Shown here one piece after another: positions 46,232 to 57,391 of a stretch of 64,000 nt of DNA. Made by a program: the position numbers and the translations under genes. Source of the DNA: Usnea hakonensis (Eukaryota > Ascomycota > Lecanoromycetes > Lecanorales > Parmeliaceae); NCBI GenBank assembly GCA_013423325.1, contig BLJB01000333.1, positions 62,001-126,000 on the forward strand, written 5' to 3'. The notes under the pieces were generated by a model. It made no database searches. It saw nothing but the letters and a program-made list of their open reading frames with translations, and was not told where the DNA came from. Within the stretch, counting starts at the first letter, position 1, and each line of letters opens with the position of its first letter.

Positions 46232-47393
46232 ACTTAGGAAAGCAAGTAAGAAGCAAACGAGGGAGGATCATCGCGACGCAGCAGCTGTCGCCTCGTGGTG
46301 AAGTGCGAATATCTGAGCCTTCGAATATCAATACCACCCTGCATTGGAGCGGAACAGACGCTCAGCCTCAAGCAAGCCTTGGAACCGTCGGGTGTGTTCC
46401 ATGTTGTGTAAGTCTGGCACTTAAAAGCCTTTCCTTGCCGCGGCAGAGTCAGCACCTGACCGGTAGATAGCGAGTGCTTCTGCCACTTGTTTTTGAAAGA
46501 CCATCAGCCTCATCCATCCTCCCAAGTTCAAAGAGAGAGCCTTGGTCTTCCATTGCGCAGGATCCGGCGATTGTTGCATCTGATGGACGACGGAGTCTGG
46601 CCGTGGAGACGGAGCATGGGGCGCTTATAGACAACATCTTTTGGACTAGACTTGGTTCTCTCGTGTCCAGTATTATGTGTATGTTTAAGGGACTTCTATG
46701 CACTCAGCCACACGCTTTCCTCCGGCGGTTTCCCTTTCAAGAGTCTGCCATGTACTAGTACCATTCTTGTTGGCTCCTGCCTAGCAACAAATAAGAAGTT
46801 TTACCTGTCCTCCATATGCATTTGTTTGAGACGGAAGGCTCTTGAATGTTCTGGCAAAGATATGCACTTCACTTGACTAGCATTCGCGGCAGGGCTGCCT
46901 TTTTCCTCGTCTGCATGCCTTTCTTGGATATTGCTTCATGGTCTTTTGACGCTCTTGCTTCTTTGCCCCAACTACATATTTCAATTCAGAGAAAGCTGTT
47001 ATTCCTAAGGTATACTTCAACAGAAACGTCAGATAAAGCAAAGAGCGACATTTAGTCGTCATTCTGGTAGCGTTTGCAAGACTTGTACCGCTTCCACTGC
47101 GACTATTTTGCTAAGACTCGTGGGGCACCAGCCCTGTTCTGATTGGCGTGCTACCGCCATCCCTCACACTAAGTAATGGCGAGATTGATATTGAATAATG
47201 TTCCTTTCGTCATCAAAGCGTGACTTTCGTGTACACAATGGCTGTCCTGCTGGGTATAGCCTCCACACTTACCATTTGCTAGAACGCCATCTTATATCCC
47301 GCGAACGCCTAGAATCTTCCAGCCACGGAGGCGAGGATTGCCGTGTCTGGGAATCAGAAGAATAGGAAATCAAGAAAGATCACTATATACATG
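46232..47393. other. Intergenic, COY1 to DUF3455 gene
   Basis: 1.16 kb between convergent genes. Short frames on both strands show no family and no splice continuation. No repeat or RNA gene was found. Confidence 0.5.
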
Positions 47394-48254
47394 TCACGCA
47401 TAAAACCAGTACTCCGCTGCGTACTCTTTCTGGATAGTCGTACCCGTGGGAAGACCCGCACACGTCGCCGGCGCTGCGCCCCCAACAGTGTTTACCCTGT
47501 AGATCTCCTTAACACTAGGCACGAGATCTTTCTGCTCGATGGTCCAAGGGGCAGCCGGGGTTTCCACCTCCAATTTCAGCCACGGCACGGCTTTGCTGCC
47601 GTCCGGCCCTTTGGCTGCAGTGACCGGAGCTGTGGCGTTAAAGGTTTTTTGAGAAAAGAAGATGCCATAATTCGTAGTATCCCACACGAGGTTGAAGGTT
47701 GGTGTGCTGCTATTTGTAAAATAGTGGTGACCTGACACAATGGAGCCAGATCCTAGAGGGAAGATAGGCTTGCCATCGTTGTAGTTTGAAACATTGACAG
47801 CGATCGACGTGGCATTTGTGAGTATAGGTGTGGAGTCAGAGTCATGGCACTGAAGACTGGCCATGCAGGTTGTATTGAAGAGAGTTGCGACGGCACCGAG
47901 AGGAGTTGGGGCAGTCGAAGGATCAACGCCAGTAGGGCAGGTATAATTCTGTTCTTGTTAGTGAAGAAGAACCTCAGAGAGGATAGTGGGCAGACGATGG
48001 CTTACCTGTATTCCGCGTCCTAATGCTACGTGGTAAACGGTAAGACCCTCAGAAGGCGGTGGCAGTGTGGATGAAGGCATAGCCGAGTTGGCTGGAAGGA
48101 CGCATGTAAAAGTGGAGGTTGCTGCCAGGCATTCTTTGATGCCTGCAACATATTGTCGGTACGCCTTTCCCCACGGCTTGTGATGCCAGGGCCCTATTGC
48201 AGCTGATGATGCTAAACAGACAAGTGAAGAGAGGAAGACAAGTTGAAAGTGCAT
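47394..48254 (-). CDS. Secreted DUF3455 protein
   Basis: Two exons on the minus strand, 48254..48006 and 47948..47394, with a 57-bp intron (GTAAGC...AACAG, phase 0); 267 residues. The first 19 residues (MHFQLVFLSSLVCLASSAA) are a clear signal peptide, so it should be secreted. The body matches the fungal/bacterial DUF3455 family: PPPSEGLTVYHVALGRGIQNYTC, LGAVATLFNTTC, SGHHYFTNSSTPTFNL, AVPWLKLEVET, EIYRVNTVGGAAPATC, and a terminal EYAAEYWFYA. There are several N-glycosylation sequons (NYT, NTT, NAT, NVS, NSS). Four or more Cys residues could pair. No enzyme activity is established for this family; members are often annotated as malate dehydrogenase by mistake. Confidence 0.92.
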
Positions 48255-48772
48255 ATTGGCAAAAGCAGGAAGTTTTCAGAGAAGAGAGAGAGGAGAAGAG
48301 ATGAACGGCAAATAGGTGCGAGAGAGACGTGGACGTGGCCGGGATGCTGCCGGGTGGTATGTCCTTTCACTATGTTGACAGTGACAATAAGCTGGTGGAG
48401 GATTTCTATGCTTCCATACTGAGCGAAGGGTGACTTGAGGAGAGAAAATGTGGGCACACGACACAGAGGCCATAGTGAATATTATGTACAGTGGTAAGTT
48501 ATATGTATAGCATGCGGGAGGTGCAAGGATTTCTATTTTTGTTCAGCGACAAGCGATACACTGGTCTCGTCTCGTCAAGAAATAGTTGACCTAGTTGACC
48601 AGTACGGCCACAGAGAGAAAGAGAGGGATGGCAAGAGCAATATGGAAATCAATTGGCACTACTAAAAAAAGATTCGGCGGTTAAATAACCACGGCCGCTA
48701 ATCATAATTGGTTAATGATTTTCTTAGCCACTTGTACGATTTTATGCCGATTGGTTCATCTTTTATAGGGTA
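48255..48772. other. Intergenic, DUF3455 upstream and MITE flank
   Basis: About 500 bp. The first 250 bp should hold the promoter of the DUF3455 gene. Near 48661..48770 the sequence becomes AT-rich with small hairpins such as GGTTAAATAACC and GCGGCCG-like inverted units, and loosely resembles in reverse the sequence right of the MITE at 49398..49440, so an outer older element may surround it. Confidence 0.4.
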
Positions 48773-49393
48773 CCTTAGCGGACTTCTATGGAATGAGAAA
48801 ACCGTAGTGCTACCGTACTGTTACCATTATTTTTTGATAACGTTACCGTATCGGGGTACCGCCTTTTGGTAAACTAATTTAGAACACGTAACTTAGAAAG
48901 TACCGCTTAAAGCTGAGTTACGTTTACACTTTTAGGTTTAGCGCGGTTTTCCTAGCGTGTATTCTAACTTGGACCCCTATTCTAAGCTATCCTATCCTTG
49001 CCAAGTACTAACCAGCCAGGTCTCTAAGGGATCACCCTATACTATGAGGCGTAAGTATACGAGAAGTCACCCCCGCGAGAAAATTACCTGAATCGATAGA
49101 ATTTGAGGTTAAAATTAACGCGACGTTGATAAAGTCTTCGTAACACTACTCCCGAGTACTTAGCTTGGCATGCTTAGTAGTAATTTGATAGTTTCTTAGT
49201 AATTCATCTACTACGTGACTCCTAATAATACGTATTTAATAGAAGCGTCTTATTTAATAAAACGTTACTAGCTAGATACGTACTAACTTAGATTCAGTAT
49301 TAATACGGTTTCTAGTAGAAACCGCCAATTGACCATCTAATTACTAGATACCGTAGTAATACCGTTTCCGCCATCCATAGAAGTCCGCTAAGG
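48773..49393. mobile_element. MITE-like TIR element, TpA-rich
   Basis: The left end CCTTAGCGGACTTCTATGGA (48773..48792) has a perfect inverted counterpart ending at 49393. On both outer sides the element is flanked by TA, and the palindrome GGTACC forms at each edge, as expected for a TA target-site duplication of Tc1/mariner type. The interior of about 580 bp has no open frame and is very rich in TA dinucleotides, consistent with RIP. Length 621 bp. It is non-autonomous; no transposase lies in the window. Confidence 0.78.
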
Positions 49394-50600
49394 TACCTCT
49401 TCTTGAATCCACTTTTAGCACTGGCGGCTATTTCATTGCTACCTTACTTACTTACCTTTACCTGCTCTACTTTACTTTACTTTACTGTACTGTACTTTAC
49501 AGTCTACTTTATAGACCGTATTCACTATGGGTTGTCAATCTTCATATCCCATAGGTTGTGCTTGCACAAGCATCGGTAACCTTCTCCTCTCTCAGTCCCT
49601 CGCATGAAAGTGAAAAATTGAATTGGCAATGTGTAACCAAGAAAACGCAATGATCTGAGCATTTGAACGACTCAGACCTTCTACACCGGCTTCCTCATTT
49701 GAAACATGTACGCGACCTTCATTTACTGAGTACCATACATTGTTATGTATCATGGTCTCTTCTGCAGTGCTTTCCGAGGTGTGATTGGATTACGGTGATG
49801 CAGATCCGTCGTGCCCGGGCGGTTAAGGATGATCATCAGCTTGTCTCCGATCGATCACTCACAGCCAATCCTTTTATGTATTACCGGTAAATTATCATCA
49901 TCATTTACCTACTGTAAACGCCCTTCTTCGTCTTGGCGGTATGCAAAAGATCATCAGCCATATCCACGATACTACAAACATAGAGTACCTTACCTACCTT
50001 AGATGGGGAGCTGGCGTCGGACTAACGCAAATTAGCAGCTACCATTCTTGCGGCTCGGCGGGTGTGGATTCCCAAGTTTCAACTCCTGTCCTGTAGAACT
50101 GCCTCCGTCAGTCAATCTCAAATCTGCAAGCGGAGCTCATCCAAGCAGGGTTATCATAGCCTGAATATGCCTGTCAATCATGAGGCCAGGGTTCTCGTTA
50201 GAATGAATGAGTAGGCAGAAATGCTCCGACTGCCAATACTATTGCTTTTTAGCCAACGCTATTTCTCGGCTTTGACCACGACTTTACAACGCTAGTCCGT
50301 CGGGCATCACTGCAGGCTCAGTGGGTCTGTGAGGTCGTCTCGACCTAGTCGAGCGTAGAGTATGAATTTCATGATAACCATGCGGCTGCTTCCCTTGAGA
50401 TTCACACATTTATGTTTGATCAAAGCTCTTCTATTATCAAGGCCTATGGCACGTCCTATACACCCCGTGTTATGGTGCATGGGAATGAGATACAGGGGAT
50501 TGTGCTGCTGTCGTACAACCTCTAGTCTGAGCGTAGTTTGAGTCTCGACCACTAGCACTCAAGTGAACTATGGTTGGTTCTTTACATGTGGAAAATACGT
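49394..50600. other. Intergenic, MITE to dioxygenase gene
   Basis: 1.2 kb with no supportable gene. It starts with low-complexity TTAC/TTTAC repeats (49441..49515) and holds another TACCTTACCTACCTTA stretch at 49986. Frames around 49663..49890 and 50307..50558 look random. Confidence 0.5.
49441..49515. repeat. TTAC/TTTAC microsatellite tract
   Basis: A 75-bp tract of imperfect CTTA, CTTTA and CTGTA units directly right of the TIR element. It shares the TTAC core seen in other intergenic microsatellites of this window. Confidence 0.8.
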
Positions 50601-51816
50601 TCAGTCAACATCCGGTACAGGCAAACCGTGGATCAGCTTGACCGTCCTACCCAGATGACTTAACGCTTCCTTACTTCGCTCATCACGTAGGTTTGAAGCC
50701 TCCTGGGCCGATACAAGTACAAAGTCGTACACCAACACTGGAGATCCAATCTCAACGTTGTGCTCCTTGGCAATATCCTCGTTAGCGGGATGGAAGTCAA
50801 CGATGAGTGACTCTTTGACTCCAAAAACGGCATCAGACGTCTCGTAAGGGTCTCCGCGTATGTACAACGCCGTAATTAAGTGGTCGTATCCCGGTTTCTC
50901 GAACATGAAATGCATGTGGGCTGGTCTGAATGGATGACGTTGGAGCTTCTCAAGGAGCTTTCCCACGGGGCCATCGTGTGGGATTGGGTAGGAGACTGGC
51001 TTGATGGCCTTGAACCAGAATTTTCCATCATGGTCACTCTTCATCACACATCTCCCATCCGGACCTTCTCTATCAGCGTATTGCACGTCGTAATGCCCGG
51101 AAGAGTCCGTTTCCCATATATCGATCTTCACGCTGGAGACAGGCTTGCCGTGCGAGTCGTTGATGGTGCAGAGCACTAAACAAGGCTGGCCTTGGGTATC
51201 ATGAGACATTGCGTCGCCATGTGCCATATCCTCAGCCTCATGTGAGTGAAAGGGTCCCAGAACAGATCCTTCCGTGGAGTGGGCCGGCTTGGGATGGTCT
51301 ATACTGTCAACGAGTAGAGAGAGACCAAGGATATCAGAGAGAAGTATGAACTCCTGTAAGAAGGGTGGTTAGTTTTCCAGTGGCCTGAGTGCGCGCAAGC
51401 AAGCATTTCCAGAAATGGGGACATCGGCCAGAAAGACAAAGGTATTTAAAAAAGACTTGTGCTCGGAATTAGTTGGCGAGGACACATCATGTGATATCTA
51501 GGATTGGAGGACACTGAAGACTTGCCCATCTTCCTGGCAGCTTTCCAAGAAGACGCCGCTTATGAAAGATAGAGCCCACCTGTCGGACGTCGCTGCAAAT
51601 TTGTCCTACAGCAGTCAAGAACTCCAATGCAGCCATCCACTCTTTGGTGCTTAGTCTTGTTTCCCTTGCGAAGTCGTGAAGGTGCGTGACCAGCCGCTCA
51701 AGGACGTAGGTGAGTCGAGGATCTGAGCTTTGGGAATTGGTACGGATGGTGTTCTCGGTGATGTTGTCGATGGTCAAGTCCTTCATAGGAGGTATCTTGG
51801 CTTTTGAAGGGTTCAT
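50601..51816 (-). CDS. Intradiol ring-cleavage dioxygenase (catechol/hydroxyquinol type)
   Basis: Two exons on the minus strand, 51816..51580 and 51353..50601; 329 residues. It would open catechol-type rings between the two hydroxyl carbons using non-haem Fe3+, feeding the beta-ketoadipate route. The N-terminal helical dimerisation domain (PRLTYVLERLVTHLHDFARETRLSTKEWMAALEFLTAVGQICSDVRQ) joins to EFILLSDILGLSLLVDSI. VLGPFH follows. Iron ligands are Tyr167 (SGHYD), Tyr201 (VSYPIP), His225 and His227 (RPAHMHF), spaced as in bacterial catechol 1,2-dioxygenase (Tyr164, Tyr200, His224, His226). The 226-bp intron is long for this window. An upstream Met at 51876 in the same frame is an alternative start. 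No other aromatic degradation gene is adjacent. Confidence 0.9.
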
Positions 51817-52404
51817 GTTGTGGATGAGAGAGCCTCCTTTAAAGCCCGCAAAGATTTTGATATATTTGGGATTCAATCGTCGGAGGCTACACTAAATCCA
51901 AGCTCTGTACTCTAAAGGAAAGTCCTTATCTACCTATGAAGACTGGAAGACAACGGAGCGTTGCTTGGGCTCATAAGAAGGAAACAAGAGGAGAAGAAGA
52001 CTGGAGTGGGAGCATTGAGTACCATGAACGACAACGCGCATATTCGTAAAATCAGTCGAGGTTTACCTGCTTTTCTTTTTATCTTACCTTGACGATGCTA
52101 CCTTATATGCTTGTAGGACCGTTGCGGAAGCAGGGGTTGTGAGGGGGGCTCGGGGGGTTAACATTTGACGGAAAGCTGATGCGGCAAAGGCTGTAAGGCT
52201 GTAAGGCTGTCCTGTAAGGCTGTTTTATACCTTACCTAAGTCCGAGGCATCGATAAAAGTTGCTTGATTTATGGGGATGGAAAAAATTACCAAAAGAGGT
52301 ATCAACACAAAGCATCGATCATCGTCACCATCACAGTATTACCTTATCATTCATGTGGCATTCCGCGCAACTGGCGACTTACCCTCAACCACGGCGACAT
52401 ACCC
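51817..52404. promoter_or_regulatory. Shared upstream region, dioxygenase and CDF transporter
   Basis: 588 bp between divergent starts. It includes a short minisatellite at 52188..52223 and a CCTTACCT motif just after it. The plus-strand open frame reaches back to 52264 but the likely start of the transporter is Met 52405. Confidence 0.45.
52188..52223. repeat. AGGCTGTA octamer minisatellite
   Basis: Three consecutive 8-bp units (AGGCTGTA, AGGCTGTA, AGGCTGTC), a CTGTA remnant and a fourth partial unit. It lies about 180 bp upstream of the CDF transporter start. Confidence 0.85.
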
Positions 52405-53763
52405 ATGGCCGAAAACCCAACTGCAGTACCCATTCCAGCCAATAGCCAGCCTCAAAGATCCGATATTCCAATAGCACTGCCGGCAAAAACGCCATCGATC
52501 AATTCCGCTCGACGAGCGACAAGTACCGCCTTCGAATCCGCCACCCCTAGCTCCAACGAGAACGATCCCATACCTCGCCATTCTACTCACACCTCTTCGG
52601 ACGAAGAAAATCGCCCTCCAGACTACTCCTATGACAATGATCCTTATCAGCTATCTACAAAGCTCAAGACCGACAGTGAGATTGAGGCGATACGTGCGAA
52701 CACCTCTCGGAAGAGAGATGGCTACGGTCCCATCACCCTGAACAAAGAAGCGCACAAGGCCAAGAAGCTCCAGGACTTCTACGCGAACCAAAATGAGAGC
52801 ATCCAAAAGTGGCTCAAGCCCGTTGACGAGCATATAAGGCTGGCGAAGATATTCGAAGGGGAGAACCATCTCAAGTACCAGATCGCTGTGCGAGGCTCTT
52901 TCGTCGCAAATCTCCTTCTCGCAATCCTGCAAACCTATGCCGCCATATCTGCAGGCAGTTCGCTCTCCTTATTTACCACCATGGCCGACGCAATTTTTGA
53001 TCCACTGTCCAACATCACCCTGATCGTCTGCAATCGGGCCGTCAAAAGAGTGGACCCTCGAAGATTTCCCTCTGGGAAAGCACGCATTGAAACAGCGGGA
53101 AATATAGTCTTCTGCTTCCTCATGACTGCCGTCTCCTGGATCATAATCGTTTTGTCCGTCATCGAGCTGAAGAACGGCGATTCAGAAAAGAAAAAACCCC
53201 TACATCTACCCTCTGTAATCGCTGTGGCCGTCGCGAGTGCCACGAAGCTTGCGCTATTTTTCTACTGCTGGACCCTGCGTAATGTCTACTCTCAGGTCCG
53301 CATTCTCTGGGAAGACCACCGCAATGACCTCTTTATCAATGGCTTTGGTCTCCTCACTTCCGTTGGTGGTAGTAAGCTGAAGTGGTGGATCGATCCCATG
53401 GGTGCCATCATACTTTCTTGCTTGATCTCGTATCTCTGGCTCACGACCGCCTATTCAGAATTCCAGCTCCTCATCGGTGTAACAGCGGACACACCAATGC
53501 AGCAATGGATTACCTACATCTCCATGACGCATTCTCCCTCCATTCTTGCCATTGACACCGTTCGCGCCTACCACTCTGGCCCGCGGATCATAGTGGAAGT
53601 CGATATCGTCATGGACCCCTTGGAGAGCTTGCGCACTACGCATAACGTAGCTGAGGAGTTGCAGATAAAGTTGGAAAGCTTGCCACACGTTGAAAGGGCA
53701 TATGTGCATATCGACTTCGAGACGAGCCACAAACCGGAGCATTTCTTGAAGAAAGAGCTGTAG
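52405..53763 (+). CDS. Cation diffusion facilitator, Mn-type
   Basis: One exon, 452 residues from Met 52405 (a longer upstream frame to 52264 is open, but the Met at MAENPTAVPIPANSQ starts the normal disordered leader). CDF carriers exchange a divalent metal for protons. The membrane part runs from about residue 165 to 355 with about six hydrophobic helices. Metal-site motifs are DAIFD (195-199) in helix II and DHRND (304-308) in helix V; the DxxxD form at both sites is typical of the Mn branch, while Zn carriers have HxxxD. The cytoplasmic C-terminal domain (VRAYHSGPRIIVEVDIVMDPLESLRTTHNVAEELQIKLESLPHVERAYVHIDFE) is complete. It probably moves Mn out of the cytosol into Golgi or vacuole; the location is inferred. 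Confidence 0.92.
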   Translation: MAENPTAVPIPANSQPQRSDIPIALPAKTPSINSARRATSTAFESATPSSNENDPIPRHSTHTSSDEENRPPDYSYDNDPYQLSTKLKTDSEIEAIRANTSRKRDGYGPITLNKEAHKAKKLQDFYANQNESIQKWLKPVDEHIRLAKIFEGENHLKYQIAVRGSFVANLLLAILQTYAAISAGSSLSLFTTMADAIFDPLSNITLIVCNRAVKRVDPRRFPSGKARIETAGNIVFCFLMTAVSWIIIVLSVIELKNGDSEKKKPLHLPSVIAVAVASATKLALFFYCWTLRNVYSQVRILWEDHRNDLFINGFGLLTSVGGSKLKWWIDPMGAIILSCLISYLWLTTAYSEFQLLIGVTADTPMQQWITYISMTHSPSILAIDTVRAYHSGPRIIVEVDIVMDPLESLRTTHNVAEELQIKLESLPHVERAYVHIDFETSHKPEHFLKKEL

Positions 53764-54656
53764 TGATTTGCACGTTGGATTGAGATCACGATTGGATTGT
53801 CCCCGCGCGGATTTCCTGGAAAGTTGCTTTTGGGAGTTTCTGAGGCTATATGGAAATGTTCAAGAGAGAGAGAGATACCCCCCCCCTCATCGAACGATGA
53901 CGGCCTTCGCACCGACTTTCTCTTTGCAATTTCCTGCAGTCGCAAGCCAGACGTGCCTCCAGATTCTGCTAGAAAGTGGTTGCTCTGTTGCGGTGTAGTC
54001 TGTTTCGTGAATGAGTAATGCGTGCACGTCTTCGTGCTGACAGATTGTACGTGACCTTTGACATTGTACACCTTGCTCTTCCTCACCCCTGTGTCAACAT
54101 TTTCCACCCTTGCCATTGGTTTCTCTTCAAAGCACGGCCTACGTCCCAAACCGTTGCCCTCTGCAATGGTACTCCGGACAACTAGCCTCACGCCACAGAG
54201 CTCGGAATCTCAAGCATTTTTGGGTCAACCATGGCCAAAACCACTTTAACTTTTACCACTAGACATCTTTGTCTTATTTCTCGTTGCTTGTCGGTCTTTC
54301 AACGTCTTGCGCGCTACGAGCCCTTTTCTCTTGAACGCTAACGTCAATGAGTCCGAAGGGATGTGAGATCTCTTTTCCTGTTCCTCAGTACCTTACCACC
54401 TGCCATGCCATTCTCGTTGGTTAGCTTCTGGGTAAGCTGTGCATGCAGACTTAGTACGGGGAAACAGTCGCTCAGCATGCCTCGATGGGTCATGAGGAGA
54501 CATTTCCGTGTCAAAATTCGCACGTATACGATAAGGATTTTGCAAGACGGTCCTGAGGCACATATTCATGCATCATTCCTCCTAAAATCCAAGTTCAATC
54601 TTCATATCGAGGAAATACATATATACACAGCCATCCAAACGGCATAGAACCCTGCC
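53764..54656. other. Intergenic, CDF transporter to SDR gene (convergent)
   Basis: About 890 bp. An (AG)n run at 53862..53874 is followed by a run of nine C. Open frames at 54058..54249 and 54363..54647 show no family and no splice continuation; I see nothing else. Confidence 0.5.
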
Positions 54657-55859
54657 CTATAGCTTCAATTTGCCCCATAGTGCGCCCCCATCAAGCGTGA
54701 TGCAGGCTCCATTGACATGACTGGACGCCCTACTCGCCAAGTACACGACCGCGCCGGCAATATCTTCCGGCTTACCCAATCGCCCGTTGGGATTCTGTTT
54801 CGCCATCTCTGCCTCGCCCCCATGCAACGACATCAGTCCTGACGCCATCTTCGAGGGAAAGAAGCCCGGCGCGATGCTGTTGCAGAGGATGTGCCGAGGG
54901 CCGAGGTCGACCGCTAGGTTGCGGGTGAGGTGGATCACAGCGGCTGTGGAGGGGAAAGAAGATTAATGATAGAGGAGAGCGATTTGGGAGATTTGATCAT
55001 ACCTTTAGACGCTGAGTAGCCGAAGGTGGCATTTTCGCCCAGAGAGCCAACGCCGAGGCCTGCGATAGAGGCGGTCACGATGACTCGGGATGGGTCCTCC
55101 ATTGTCGCTTTCTTCTGAAGTAGCGGTGCAAACCTATTTCAAGGTGGGTCAGTCGTGGTACTCGTGAACACTCCCCAACCACCCAGAAAGGGAACATGTA
55201 CATACAAACGGATGGTATTGAAAACGCTCTTGACATTCAAATCCATCACCTTGGCGAAAGCGCCATCAGGATGGGTATCGAATTTCTCCCCCCACGTAGC
55301 GCCCGCATTCGCAAATAAGATGTCCACATGGTCCGTTGTTTCCATGATCTTCTTCACCAAAGCTTCCACGTCCGCAATCTTTGCGCTATCAGCAGGCACG
55401 GAAATGGCTTGAGCGCCGGGACGTTTGTTTGGCAAGGCATTGAGGGCGGCGCAGGCAGAGTCGCAGGCCGCGGCTTTGCGCGAGGTTATGTAGACCTTTG
55501 AGCAACCCGCCTGGAGGAACCTGTAATAGGAGAGCCTACCGTCAGCATATCAAGCAACGCTGGAAGTAACTCATGTGTATCACCCAGAGGCAGCATGGAG
55601 ACCCAGTCCCCGCGAGCCGCCTGTCTACGCGCAATGCGATGTCAGCGTTGCACCTTGAAGACGAAAACAGGGACCACAGCACACAGCTAGGCGGTTAAGA
55701 AAGCCTTCTCCAGCCCAGTACACGTCTTGAGAGCCTCATGTGGGTATCAATCCGGGGCAGAGGAAGAGGGGGTCATACGACGACCACTACTTTTCCTTCG
55801 AGGGTAAAGAGACTGTTGAAGTCCTTGAGCCCGATTTGAGATTTGGCTTCTGCGGCCAT
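54657..55859 (-). CDS. Short-chain dehydrogenase/reductase
   Basis: Five exons on the minus strand: 55859..55779, 55624..55584, 55520..55206, 55133..55003, 54943..54657; 284 residues. It is an NAD(P)-dependent classical SDR. Motifs: TGGSRGLG (28-35, cofactor glycine loop, split from exon 1 by an intron), LFANAG, catalytic Ser in VTASIAGLG, YSASK (Tyr and Lys of the active site), and a C-terminal EDIAGAVVYLASRASSHVNGACITLDGG. The family resembles fungal proteins annotated as rhamnolipid-type 3-oxoacyl reductase, but the substrate is unknown. Exon 2 is only 41 bases. All five splices keep phase and restore conserved blocks. The start MAAEAKSQIGLKDFNSLFTLEGKVVVV is typical of the family. Confidence 0.92.
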
Positions 55860-56233
55860 TGATGCGGAGCGTTGGTTGGAATCGATGGCAATCTGAATTC
55901 CAGGTAAAGAGGAAAAGGATGAGAAGAGGAATTAGAATTTTCCCCCTCTTATTATAACATACTCCAAGCTCCAATTAGGTATGATTCCTCTTCCTGTCCA
56001 CCTCCTCCGCTGTGGAAGCGGAAGGTGAGGTGAAAAGCCGAATTGCGAGCCGAGGTCCAGCATTTTTTGAATTGCCCAATCTTGGCTGGACCTGGCTCAT
56101 TTTTTGTTTCTTCAATGCATTGGAATACGGAGAATATGCTACATACTGCCGATACGGCCCATGCTGCCCTCAACTCCTGCCTGATGCTATGGTCAACTAT
56201 CTGCATGTTCCAAAATTGTCAAGTCCACTTGCG
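55860..56233. other. Intergenic, SDR promoter side
   Basis: 374 bp between two minus-strand genes. A 126-codon plus-strand frame at 56012..56392 overlaps the 3' end of the LysM gene and has no recognisable family. Nothing else is seen. Confidence 0.45.
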
Positions 56234-57391
56234 CTAAAGCTGACCAATCAAGCCCGTCTCTATGCCCCTTCTCCGCTTCCCGAGCTTCTGCCCTTTTGTT
56301 TTCCCTTTCGATGCTCCCTCCATAGGATTTTCATTTTCCCACTTCTCGTCAGCCAGATACGCCTCGATAGCCAGTCCCAGATTGTAGTCTGATTGCTGGA
56401 GGTAGAGAAGGGCAATTTCATATCTAAGTCGCACAGAAAAGCTCAACAGTTGATCAGCCTTGTTCAGAACACAGTCACCAGTTGAGGGCATGGCTACTAA
56501 CTCTGATACTTTACAAGCAACCATCCACCGCCTGACCTTCGCTTTTCGAATCTCTTCCTCTTCGCTCTCCATCGGCTTGGGGCTCAGGCTGACACCCCCC
56601 TTGTAGAACTCCCCAGGTATGAGAATCGTCCGTCGAGCTGCCAGCAGATGGTCTGCGAATAGACCATTCTTTCGCCTCAGCGCATCTTGGGGGACGCCGT
56701 ACCGCAGTGAGAGCGACAACAGCGTGTCGTGAGAGGGGTTCAGAAAATGCAAGACATCCTCTACCTGAGGTTCTGAAGATGGAAGATCCTTTTTGTCTTT
56801 TGGGGTGAAAACGTTCAAAGTTGAGTAAGCTGGGGGATCCTCGCAATCCGGTGGCGAGGCTAAAGAATCATGGACAGGACGGGGAGAAGGTGGTGGCGAG
56901 TAAGCCGGAGGATCATGAAGGTCTTGAGATAACGAAGATGCGCCAAATGAGACTCTATATTATCATTCAATCGTCAGTATTGTGGATTTGGGGCGAGGGT
57001 CGTTTTGAGCGTTCAATCATGTTTCGAAGCGAACGCTTGTTACATTTCTTAAAGTTGTACGGTCTGGTCCGTGAGAGAACAGGGGGGGGTGGAGAAGACA
57101 CATACTGGCAGAATGGACCTTGTGTCGAAATTCAGTGTTCCGTTACTGCGCTGCGTCTTGCGGATGGGAGGCTCACAGTAAGTTGCAAATCGGGGATTGT
57201 CCTTGAGCAAAGGATTAGTCGAAGCTCTTCAAGTAGTCTAATCCAGAGAGCCTGCCTACATTTATACATTTACCACATGTGATCCGACCGCAGCATTCCA
57301 AGCGACGATCCAGAAGGATGGGTTTTTCAGTCTTCTCATCGTATTGTGGCGAAATAATCGTCGCGCAAGTGCAACATGCTTCGCCAGTCAT
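56234..57391 (-). CDS. Intracellular LysM protein with N-terminal Cys-rich finger
   Basis: Five exons on the minus strand: 57391..57260, 57201..57177, 57118..57106, 56954..56502, 56423..56234; 270 residues. The N-terminus carries CCTCATIIS, LECCGRITCGKCINDNPRF and YCPFC, a RING-like Cys pattern likely to bind zinc. A Pro/Ser-rich linker with DPPAYS follows twice, then a LysM domain (VLHFLNPSHDTLLSLSLRYGVPQDALRRKNGL...ILIPGEFY) and a helical end YEIALLYLQQSDYNLGLAIEAYLADEKWE. There is no signal peptide, so this is not a secreted chitin-binding effector. Exons 2 and 3 are only 25 and 13 bases; they spell DNPRFATYC and PFC and were set by matching the known order of this fungal family. The splice at 56502 (GA / A TAT) is supported by a CTGAT branch site. 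Confidence 0.88.

Noticed and set aside
49663..50558. Small genes between the MITE and the dioxygenase gene
   Set aside because: Frames are under 90 codons, lack families and lie in repeat-rich DNA.
54058..54647. Small plus-strand genes (63 and 94 codons)
   Set aside because: Composition and lack of any recognisable motif fit random frames in the 3' region between two convergent genes.
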